Source of the DNA: a bacterium
Lineage (GTDB): Bacteria; Patescibacteriota; Patescibacteriia; Patescibacteriales; JAGXOH01
Direction: 5' to 3'
DNA: 8,839 nucleotides
Assembly (NCBI GenBank): GCA_021106995.1
Contig: JAIOTG010000030.1
Coordinates: forward strand, 1-8,839
Position 1 is the stretch's first letter, and each line of letters begins with the position of its first letter. This document shows, one piece after another, positions 1-7,098 of the stretch. The position numbers and the translations under genes are program-made. Under the pieces are notes generated by a model, which had not been told where the DNA came from, did not search any database, and worked only from the letters and a program-made list of their open reading frames with translations.

Positions 1-527
1 TCAAATTGAACGCTCCTGTTTCTCCCTGAAATATTAGCAAGTTCCTCTCTTTTTACAAGCCCTTTTTTCTCTATTTCAGTTTCTAGAAGCAACATAGCCG
101 AAAGGGGTCTTAATATTTCATACCCTGAAATATCAATAACTTTTTTCAAAGATTTTTTATTTTGAGAAAACGGCCTCTGACCCAAAACTTCTCCGCTGGC
201 CAAAAAATCAAATTTCTTGTTTTTTTCTATAAATTTACCAGCTTTCCTAACCATTAAGCCATGACAATCAATGCAAGGATTATAATATTTTCCATGACCA
301 TTAGGAGGATTTTTGACCAATTTTAACATTTCCTTGCTAATATTAACTATATGAAGTTTTATTTTTAAATTCTTAGCTCCCTCTTCTGCCTTTTTAGAAT
401 TAAAAAAATTACTAACAAAACAAATCGCTTCTACTTCTATATTTTGAACTTGTAATAATTTAACAGCAATCATTGAATCCAGACCGCCCGAAAATAAAAC
501 CAAGGCTCTAGCTTTCTTTTTTAACAT
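1..527 (-). CDS. PP-loop ATPase, predicted tRNA thiolation enzyme (MnmA/ThiI-like), N-terminal part
   Basis: I translated 175 codons from the ATG at 527-525; the frame is open through the left edge, so the C-terminus is missing. Seen: an N-terminal adenylation P-loop SGGLDS (residues 13-18), a CxxC pair in NPCIDCH (C85 and C88), then GEVLGQRPFSQ (112-122) and ILRPLSA (139-144). From family knowledge, this set marks the ThiI/AANH-like proteins often named 'predicted subunit of tRNA (5-methylaminomethyl-2-thiouridylate) methyltransferase', which adenylate a tRNA base and probably insert sulfur with help from cysteines. True MnmA has a different P-loop context (GGVDSS) and a PNPD..CN motif, neither of which is seen, so I do not call it mnmA. 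The start lies 4 nt after the ileS stop, implying cotranscription; there is no Shine-Dalgarno sequence. The exact tRNA target is not determinable. Confidence 0.8.
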   Translation of the reverse strand, partial: MLKKKARALVLFSGGLDSMIAVKLLQVQNIEVEAICFVSNFFNSKKAEEGAKNLKIKLHIVNISKEMLKLVKNPPNGHGKYYNPCIDCHGLMVRKAGKFIEKNKKFDFLASGEVLGQRPFSQNKKSLKKVIDISGYEILRPLSAMLLLETEIEKKGLVKREELANISGRNRSVQF

Positions 528-531
528 AAGA

Positions 532-3500
532 TTATACTTTTTTTATCTTCAATGTAAATTTTTCATTATTTACCATGAATTCTGTTAAATCTTCTGTATT
601 ATTTCCCAAGCCCTGAACAACATCTTTTGCCAAAACATCTTTCATCAATTCTTCTTTATAATTATTTAAAGATTTTTTTATATCCGAGCTTTCTGACTCC
701 CAATAAAGCATAATACTATCCTTAATTGTTAAGCCCTTCTTTTTTCTTGCATTATTAACAAACCTAACTATTTCACGCTTTATACCCTCCAATTTTAAAT
801 CCTCGGTTATTTCTGTGTCTAATTCCACCTTTAAATCTCCGTCTCCTTTTTGGCTAGTAATCTTTTTTACATTCACTTCATCTTTTATTAAATTAGAGTA
901 TTCTTCTTTTAATTCAAAATTCTTGATTATTAATTCATTTAATGGCTGCCTAACTTTTATCTCAGCCTCATCTCTTTTAGCCAAGCCAAACTCAACTACC
1001 TCCCTGATTATCTTCATTTTTTTTAATATTTCACTATTATCTATTTTGCTTGCATTAAAAATTTTAGGCCAATTTTTAAGATGAACTGATACATTTTTAT
1101 TTTTAAAATTATTTCTACTGACTTTTTGCCAAACATCTTCAGCCACAAAAGGCATAATAGGAGCTATTACTTTTGACAATTTTAATAAAACATAGGCAGT
1201 AACTTGTATTGCATCTTTTTTATCATTTTCATCTTCCCCTTTAAATCTATCTCTAGAGCGTCTTAAATACCAAGTTGATAAATCATCAATAAAAACTGTA
1301 ATAGGACGACTAGCGTTCGGCAAGTTATAATCATCTAAACCTTCTGAAACTTCCTCAACTAACTGATTTGATCTAAGAAGTATCCATTTATCTAAAATAT
1401 TGGAAGGTTTAATTTCTTTCTCTAAGTCATCCAACTTTAAAATTTCGTTTCCTTCGTTAAATAAAAAATAAAATTTAACCACATTACCAAGTAAAATAAC
1501 ATTTTTCCTGAGACAATCCTGAATATCCTTTTCATTAAGAGCCATGTCGCCACCTACCATAATAGGACTGCTCATAAAGTATATTCGCAGGGCATCGCTA
1601 CCATATTTGTCTAAAGCCTCTTTGGGATCAGGGTAATTTCCAAAAGATTTGCTCATTTTTCTTCCGTCTGTTCCGGCCAATACTCCGGTTACGATCACAT
1701 TTTTAAAAGCTACAGAATTAAATAGTGTATTAGACAATACATGTAAATAATAAAACCATCCCCGAAGCTGTCCTGTATATTCAATAATAAAATCAGCTGG
1801 AAAAATATTTTTCCACTCCCTTTTTCTTTCTTCATTAAAAGGATAATGAAATTGCGCGAAAGGCATTGAACCTGATTCAAACCAACAATCTAAAACCTCT
1901 ACAACCCTCTTCATTTTACCACCGCAACTACATTTAAACTTTATTTCATCAATCTTTGGTCTATGTAAATCATTTACTTTAATACCACTTTCCTTTTCTA
2001 TTTCCTCAAGCGATCCCACTACCTTTAGCTCATCACACTTTTCACATCTCCAAACTGGTATCGGCGAACCCCAATAACGAGAGCGAGACAAGCACCAATC
2101 GGGGGCGGTTTCTATGTTTTTTTGAAATCTTCCTTCTTTAAAATGTTCCGGAATCCAATTAATATCTTTTTTATTGTTATCAAGCATTTTCTGTCTGATA
2201 TTTTCAATCTTCAAATACCATGCTTTTTGAGTTTTATGAATTAGTCTAGTATTACATCTATAACAAAAAGGATATGAATGTTTATGAATTTTTTTTACAA
2301 ATATCTTCTCTCCTAACTCTTCTAAAACTCTTGAATTTGCTTTTTTAAAATATTCACCACTCCAATCACCGGCCTGATCTGTATAAATACCGTTTTCATC
2401 CATTAAATCAATCGTAGGGAGTCCAACTTCTTTACCTAAGTTAAAGTCATCTTCACCAAAATTGGGAGCAATATGAACAATACCAGTTCCTTCTTCAGTT
2501 GTTACAAAATCTGCTGAATATACTTTAAAGGTTTTATTGTGACTGCTTAATTCTTCATTTTTCAGATCAAATAATGGTTCATACTCTTCACCTTCTAGAT
2601 CAGAACCCTTTACTTCTTCTATTTGATATTTTTTAATAAATTCCTCATAACTTATATTATTTTCTATTTCACTATTAATTTCTGAATGAATCCCAGAAAT
2701 GAGCTGTCTTATTTCTGTTAATCCAAAATTTGATCTTATGTTGTTCCAAAAAATATCTCTTGCGATAATATACGTTCCACTTGTAACTCTAGATTCTTCT
2801 GTAGCTACACCAGATTTTCTTAATTTACTAGATAAATTACTATCACATTTAATCTTTACATACTCAATATTCTTACCCACTGCCAAGGCTAAATTACCAG
2901 GCAAGGTCCATGGAGTTGTAGTCCAGGCAAGTAAGTAAGTATTTTCTTCATTTTTTAATTTAAATTTCACAACCACTGTTTCATCGTCTACATCTTTATA
3001 TGATCCCGCATCCATTGTTATCTCAAATTTTGACAAAGGAGTAGCACATCTTGGACAATGAAGCGATGTTCTATAACCCTCATAAATAAAGCCGTCATCA
3101 TACAACTTCTTAAAAGCCCAAATAGTACTCTCCATAAAATTAAGATCCATAGTCTTATAAGAATTTTTCATATCAACCCAACGACCAATCCTGTTTATAT
3201 ACCACTCCCATTGTTCTGAGCCCACATTTACATAATTTCGACAAGCATCAACAAATTTTCCAACCCCAAGTTTTTCAATATCCTTTTTATTCCGAAGTTC
3301 TAATTCTTTTTCAACCTTATTTTCAGCTGGCAATCCATGACAATCCCAGCCCCAAACACGTTCTACGCGATGACCTTTCATTGTTTGATATCTTGGAATA
3401 ACATCTTTAGCAATACTTGGAAGCAAAGTAGCGTAATGAGGAAGTCCTGTTATAAAAGGAGGTCCATCATAAAAAACATAATCCCCTTTTGGGGCTTCTT

Positions 3501-3597
3501 TTTCTACTGACTTCTTAAAAATTTCATTTTTTTCCCAGAAATCTAAGACATTTTCTTCTGCTTGAGAAAAAACACTTTTCTGATTATTTTTATTCAT
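532..3597 (-). CDS. ileS: Isoleucyl-tRNA synthetase, type 2 (IleRS2)
   Basis: This cytoplasmic class I synthetase charges tRNA-Ile with isoleucine. The 1021 residues are complete and normal in length. Seen: PPFITGLPHYAT with the HIGH position reading HYAT (54-57); WGWDCHGLP (82-90); CPRC (181-184); the threonine-rich editing motif TTTPWTLPGN (226-235); GTGIVHIAPNFGEDD (370-384), also of the CP1 editing domain; SRSRYWGSPIP (504-514); cysteine pairs CEKC (518-521) and CSC (556-558), probably zinc-binding; DCWFESGSMP (570-579); and an intact KMSKS (647-651). A helical anticodon-binding domain and a C-terminal domain typical of type 2 enzymes follow. Type 2 IleRS is known for natural mupirocin resistance, so resistance is plausible but inferred. 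Oddities are the HYAT signature and extra residues in the editing domain around 252-273 and 288-318. It follows mrdA after 45 nt with no SD at usable distance. TAA stop. Confidence 0.97.
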   Translation of the reverse strand: MNKNNQKSVFSQAEENVLDFWEKNEIFKKSVEKEAPKGDYVFYDGPPFITGLPHYATLLPSIAKDVIPRYQTMKGHRVERVWGWDCHGLPAENKVEKELELRNKKDIEKLGVGKFVDACRNYVNVGSEQWEWYINRIGRWVDMKNSYKTMDLNFMESTIWAFKKLYDDGFIYEGYRTSLHCPRCATPLSKFEITMDAGSYKDVDDETVVVKFKLKNEENTYLLAWTTTPWTLPGNLALAVGKNIEYVKIKCDSNLSSKLRKSGVATEESRVTSGTYIIARDIFWNNIRSNFGLTEIRQLISGIHSEINSEIENNISYEEFIKKYQIEEVKGSDLEGEEYEPLFDLKNEELSSHNKTFKVYSADFVTTEEGTGIVHIAPNFGEDDFNLGKEVGLPTIDLMDENGIYTDQAGDWSGEYFKKANSRVLEELGEKIFVKKIHKHSYPFCYRCNTRLIHKTQKAWYLKIENIRQKMLDNNKKDINWIPEHFKEGRFQKNIETAPDWCLSRSRYWGSPIPVWRCEKCDELKVVGSLEEIEKESGIKVNDLHRPKIDEIKFKCSCGGKMKRVVEVLDCWFESGSMPFAQFHYPFNEERKREWKNIFPADFIIEYTGQLRGWFYYLHVLSNTLFNSVAFKNVIVTGVLAGTDGRKMSKSFGNYPDPKEALDKYGSDALRIYFMSSPIMVGGDMALNEKDIQDCLRKNVILLGNVVKFYFLFNEGNEILKLDDLEKEIKPSNILDKWILLRSNQLVEEVSEGLDDYNLPNASRPITVFIDDLSTWYLRRSRDRFKGEDENDKKDAIQVTAYVLLKLSKVIAPIMPFVAEDVWQKVSRNNFKNKNVSVHLKNWPKIFNASKIDNSEILKKMKIIREVVEFGLAKRDEAEIKVRQPLNELIIKNFELKEEYSNLIKDEVNVKKITSQKGDGDLKVELDTEITEDLKLEGIKREIVRFVNNARKKKGLTIKDSIMLYWESESSDIKKSLNNYKEELMKDVLAKDVVQGLGNNTEDLTEFMVNNEKFTLKIKKV
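2779..2844 (-). repeat. Possible repeat-derived in-frame insert inside ileS
   Basis: This stretch encodes about 22 residues (252-273) of the IleRS editing domain, including GVATEESR, that look extra compared with my memory of the family. On the plus strand, 2791-2808 reads AGATTCTTCTGTAGCTAC. That matches 16 of 18 bases of AGATTCTTCGGTCGCTAC, a core I recall from dispersed repeats of the form 'GTCATTCTGAG...GAAGAATCT' found in many bacterial and CPR genomes. The flanking part does not match clearly. The consensus is from memory, so the call is tentative. Confidence 0.35.
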
Positions 3598-3633
3598 AAT
3601 ATTATAAATTAATAGCGTTACACTTTATATATT
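3598..3633 (-). promoter_or_regulatory. Inverted repeat in the ileS leader, abutting the start codon
   Basis: In the 45-nt gap between mrdA and ileS, the plus-strand arms are AATATTATAAA (3598-3608) and TTTATATATT (3624-3633). They pair over 10 bp with one bulged base around a 15-nt loop. In the transcript the stem ends exactly at the ileS ATG, and an SD-like AAAAGGA (3639-3633) lies at its 5' side, 35 nt from the ATG and too far to act unless the stem folds. The stem is all A-U and the region is AT-rich, so chance is a real alternative. No T-tract terminator follows. Confidence 0.35.
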
Positions 3634-3642
3634 CCTTTTATC

Positions 3643-5682
3643 CTATCCATTTTTAACCTTATTGTCAAAATAATATTTTATAATTTCCTTGGTTATAGGA
3701 ACAGAAATATAAGTTCCCTCTTCTCCTTCTTCAACCAAAACTGTAACAACAATTTCAGGATTATCATAGGGCGCAAAAGAGGTAAACCAGGCATGTGGAT
3801 CTTTTTCACTAGACCATTGAGCCGTTCCGGTCTTGCCGGCCACCTCAACGTCCAAAGAATTTAAACTACGCCCACTTCCATACTGAACTGTCTGTCTCAT
3901 ACCCTGTCTTACAACCTCCACATTATAATCATCTAAAAAATCACTACTAATAACCTCTGGGGGAAGCCCTCTTGTTGAATCTCCAGAATTTGAAATAATT
4001 TTTTCAACCAAACGAGGCTTATAAAGAGTCCCTCCATTGGCAAAAAAAGCAGTAAAATTAGCTACTTGAAGAGGCGTAACTAAAAGAAACCCCTGGCCAA
4101 TAGCTAGGTGATAAGTATCTCCGATATACCAAGGCTCTCCAAAATTCTCTTCTTTCCACTCACGGCTTGGCAAAAATCCGTCACCCTCAGAAGGAAGATC
4201 TATACCGGTTTTTTGGCCTAATCCTAACTTTTTATCATATTCTAACATTCTATCAAGGCCTAATCCTTGAAAATCCTGATAACCCCCTCCAATATAATAA
4301 AAAAATGAATTTACTGATTGAGCAATTGCTTTTCTCACATCAGTAGACCCATGACCACCAGCTAACCAATCAGGAAAAAACCAACTTCCTATACTAATTC
4401 CTCCGACACTATTTATTTTTGTATTTTCAGAAATAACACCCTCTTCTAAGGCAGCGACACTTATAACCGGCTTTATGGTAGATCCAGAAGGATATTCTCC
4501 CTTAATAGTCCTGTTAAATAAAGATTTATTTTCACTACTAAAAATCAAGTTATATTCCTCTTTACTTAAACCTCTAGAAAAAATATTATTATCAAAACTA
4601 GGTAAACTTACTAAAGATAAAATTTGTCCATTATTTGGATTCATCACTATAGCCGAAGCATTGGTTAAACCCCTTTTATTCAATTCTTCTTTTAAAATTT
4701 GTTCTACTTTTGTTTGAAGTTTTGAATCCAAAGATAAGACTAAACTATCACCATCCATTGCCGCCTCTTCACTAATAATCCTCTTCTCTTTACCTAAAGC
4801 ATCAACCTCTATTTGTTTTTTTCCTTTATTACCCTTTAAAATATCTTCATAAGAATACTCTAGACCAGCTTTCCCAATATAATCAATACTAAAATATCCT
4901 TCTCTCTCCTCAAGTTCTTCTGGACTTATTTTCCCTATATACCCTAAAAGATGAGAAAAAGATTCACTTTTAAACTTTTTAAGAACCTGCCTTTCTACAA
5001 TCTGACCATCATCTAACCTTACTTCTTCTAAAAAAGGAATATCAAATTTATTTAAATATTTTCTCCTATTCTTATTAGACAAAATAATTCCCGGCATTTC
5101 TTTGTTTTCCAATAAAAGCAATAAAGCCTTTTCATAATCAAGATTGTCTATAATAAAAAAAGGTTGATAAGCCTCTAAAGAATTAATATTTATCTCTTTT
5201 AAAATATCATCTATTCTAATTTTTACCTCCTCATCTCCTAAAATCTTGGAAGTTTTGTCTATTAGCTCGTTTCTCTCTTTTTTATCTTCAGGCATATCTC
5301 CAGGAACAATATATAAAACAAAATTAGCTACATTCATAACTAAAGGTTCGTTGTTTCTATCATATATGGTGCCCCTCTGCGCTTCAACACTTTTTATTCT
5401 TATGCGATTCCCTCTGGCCATAGCACTATAATAGTCTCCTTTTAAAATCTGTAAATAAAAAACTCTTCCCAAAATTATAACCACAAATAATAAAATAAAT
5501 AAACTTATTGCTTTAAGATAACTAAAATTAAAAGTTAAACGCATAGATTCACCACCCTGATCCTCCGAAATAAAAGAATCCTCTGTCCACTCTAATTGAT
5601 AAGAAAAACCCCTGATTTTCCTATCTTTAAGTTTTTCAGGCATGACTATAAAAGGGTCTTTTTTCTTGCGTCTAGATGGCAT
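3643..5682 (-). CDS. mrdA: Penicillin-binding protein 2, elongasome transpeptidase
   Basis: This class B PBP (679 residues) cross-links peptidoglycan during lateral wall growth, anchored in the membrane with its catalytic domain outside. Seen: a basic cytoplasmic extension (1-50); one membrane helix (about 57-79); a PBP-dimer domain containing RGTIYDRN (103-110); and a transpeptidase domain with all three motifs, STIK (S401 nucleophile, K404), SVN (456-458) and KTG (617-619). E. coli PBP2 is 633 residues; the excess is the N-terminal extension. I keep the ATG at 5682 because the extension, including WTEDSFI, resembles that of CPR homologues as I recall them. However, an ATG at 5544 (residue 47) has a far better ribosome-binding site and would give 633 residues. 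The gene starts 8 nt after mreD, the gap being a pure T8 run in the mRNA. No rodA follows. TAG stop. Confidence 0.95.
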   Translation of the reverse strand: MPSRRKKKDPFIVMPEKLKDRKIRGFSYQLEWTEDSFISEDQGGESMRLTFNFSYLKAISLFILLFVVIILGRVFYLQILKGDYYSAMARGNRIRIKSVEAQRGTIYDRNNEPLVMNVANFVLYIVPGDMPEDKKERNELIDKTSKILGDEEVKIRIDDILKEININSLEAYQPFFIIDNLDYEKALLLLLENKEMPGIILSNKNRRKYLNKFDIPFLEEVRLDDGQIVERQVLKKFKSESFSHLLGYIGKISPEELEEREGYFSIDYIGKAGLEYSYEDILKGNKGKKQIEVDALGKEKRIISEEAAMDGDSLVLSLDSKLQTKVEQILKEELNKRGLTNASAIVMNPNNGQILSLVSLPSFDNNIFSRGLSKEEYNLIFSSENKSLFNRTIKGEYPSGSTIKPVISVAALEEGVISENTKINSVGGISIGSWFFPDWLAGGHGSTDVRKAIAQSVNSFFYYIGGGYQDFQGLGLDRMLEYDKKLGLGQKTGIDLPSEGDGFLPSREWKEENFGEPWYIGDTYHLAIGQGFLLVTPLQVANFTAFFANGGTLYKPRLVEKIISNSGDSTRGLPPEVISSDFLDDYNVEVVRQGMRQTVQYGSGRSLNSLDVEVAGKTGTAQWSSEKDPHAWFTSFAPYDNPEIVVTVLVEEGEEGTYISVPITKEIIKYYFDNKVKNG
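5542..5556 (-). promoter_or_regulatory. Strong SD-like site before an internal in-frame ATG of mrdA
   Basis: In mRNA sense, GGTGGTGA (5556-5549) matches the extended Shine-Dalgarno GGAGGTGA at 7 of 8 positions. Seven nt separate the GGTGG core from an in-frame ATG at 5544-5542. The protein from here would start MRLTFNFSYLK, just before the membrane helix. No other gene start in the window has a comparable site. It may instead be a by-product of the Gly-Gly-Glu codons. Confidence 0.4.
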
Positions 5683-5690
5683 AAAAAAAA

Positions 5691-6245
5691 TTATTTTCTT
5701 ATAAACACAGCGTTAAATCTTTTATTAAAAAAACTAAAAATATAAAATAATACAAAAGTGGCCAACCAATTCACGATCAATTCCTGGCCTAACCTCTCCC
5801 AAAAATTTTTAACAAACAAAAAAAATATTCTCGAAGAGGAATAAAAATTTAAAAAATAAATCAATAAATTTAAAACTACTTCATAAACTATAGTGCTTAC
5901 AAAAACTAAGCCAAAATAGGAATAAAGAGAGCGGTTGGTAAAAAAACCAAGTAAAAGGAAATAAGAAACTAAAACTACTATAAAAAAAGTTAGTAAAAAA
6001 TAACCGAAAGGAAGAAAGTAAAAAATATCAAAAAAGAAACCTAGCCCCAAAATCCAACCCAAGCCCCAAGTAAAGCCACTGGTCTCTAATACAAAAATTA
6101 AAAAAATTAAACTTAAATTTAAATATCCTAGCCAAGAATCAAAAGCTCTTATAAATGACAAGTGAATTAAGAAAACCAAAATTATAGATAGAAAATTAAA
6201 TAGTATCCTTAAATAAGTTCTGTTTATTTTAAACCTATTTACCAT
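5691..6245 (-). CDS. mreD: Rod shape-determining membrane protein MreD
   Basis: This polytopic inner-membrane protein (184 residues) works with MreC in the elongasome, linking MreB filaments to PBP2 and RodA. Seen: an almost continuously hydrophobic sequence rich in Phe, Leu and Ile, with about five or six predicted membrane helices (around 13-31, 40-54, 56-79, 81-102, 107-133 and 157-173) and a basic C-terminal tail NKRF...IRK. The sequence is poorly conserved in this family, so the call rests on size, topology and its place between mreC and mrdA. The ATG lies 16 nt after the mreC stop, and the leader TATTAAATTC has no SD. TAA stop. Confidence 0.88.
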   Translation of the reverse strand: MVNRFKINRTYLRILFNFLSIILVFLIHLSFIRAFDSWLGYLNLSLIFLIFVLETSGFTWGLGWILGLGFFFDIFYFLPFGYFLLTFFIVVLVSYFLLLGFFTNRSLYSYFGLVFVSTIVYEVVLNLLIYFLNFYSSSRIFFLFVKNFWERLGQELIVNWLATFVLFYIFSFFNKRFNAVFIRK

Positions 6246-6261
6246 GAATTTAATATTAAAA

Positions 6262-7071
6262 TTAAGGTACTAAAACTGAAACTAAGGTTAAATTCTTTAG
6301 GTCGACCAATGGTTCAATAATTGCGTCCTGCCACATTTGATTAAAACTTCTTTCAACTAAAACAACCTCACCTAAAACATAACCTCTAGGAATATTTTCT
6401 TCTAATCCCGAAGTTACCACTAAATCGCCCTGATTTATTTCTTTGTCCTGAGGAATAAAGCCCATTTTTATAGTTAAACCAAGATCACCCTCAACTATGC
6501 CGTATGTCTCCTGGCCGTCCTGAATAGTAGCTGCTAATTGACAATTACTATGGGTTAATAGGGACACCTTTGAAGTTAGATTGTTTGTTTCTTCTATTTT
6601 TCCAACAACCACCCCTTCACTGTTAACTACTAACAACCCCTTTCTTATTCCTTGTTTCTCACCTCTATTTATTAAAATTGTAGAAATTTCTTCGTTAGAA
6701 TTAATTGAATAGCCCTTAGAAATTACTCCGGCCATTACATATTTATACTCGACCTCTTCTAAAAAGTTCAGGTACTTTCTTAATTTCTTATTTTCAAATC
6801 TGTAAGATTCTAATTTTGCATTTTCAGCTATCAAACTGTTTTTTTCTTTTTTAATATTTTTCAGGTCATCTAAACTAACTTGGGTAGAAGAAATATCTCT
6901 ATACTCCCTCTTCCACGAAACAACTTTAGAATAAACCTTGTTAACCGGAAAAGAAACCCAAGATACAATTCTATTTTCCACCGGAGAAAGCCAAGAAAAA
7001 TAATGAAGTATTATTAAAACAATACATATTAATAAAAAAAGGGTAATTTTTCTAAAATTAATTTTAATCAT
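6262..7071 (-). CDS. mreC: Rod shape-determining protein MreC
   Basis: This bitopic protein (269 residues) scaffolds and activates PBP2 on the outer face of the membrane. Seen: a short basic N-terminus, one membrane helix (about 9-26), a charged heptad-rich coiled coil for dimerisation (about 66-104), then the two beta-barrel domains (about 110-262). The latter include the recognisable stretches INRGEKQGIRKGLLVVNSEG (134-153) and VVTSGLEENIPRGYVLGEV (218-236), characteristic of MreC. Length is typical. The ATG lies 27 nt after the mreB stop; the bases just before it, TTTTTTGAG, offer no convincing SD. TAA stop, 16 nt before mreD. Confidence 0.95.
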   Translation of the reverse strand: MIKINFRKITLFLLICIVLIILHYFSWLSPVENRIVSWVSFPVNKVYSKVVSWKREYRDISSTQVSLDDLKNIKKEKNSLIAENAKLESYRFENKKLRKYLNFLEEVEYKYVMAGVISKGYSINSNEEISTILINRGEKQGIRKGLLVVNSEGVVVGKIEETNNLTSKVSLLTHSNCQLAATIQDGQETYGIVEGDLGLTIKMGFIPQDKEINQGDLVVTSGLEENIPRGYVLGEVVLVERSFNQMWQDAIIEPLVDLKNLTLVSVLVP

Positions 7072-7098
7072 CTCAAAAAAGTATTATTCCAAAAAAGA

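Noticed and set aside
5683..5690. T8 run between mreD and mrdA as an intrinsic terminator
   Set aside because: No GC-containing stem precedes it, and mrdA starts immediately after it.
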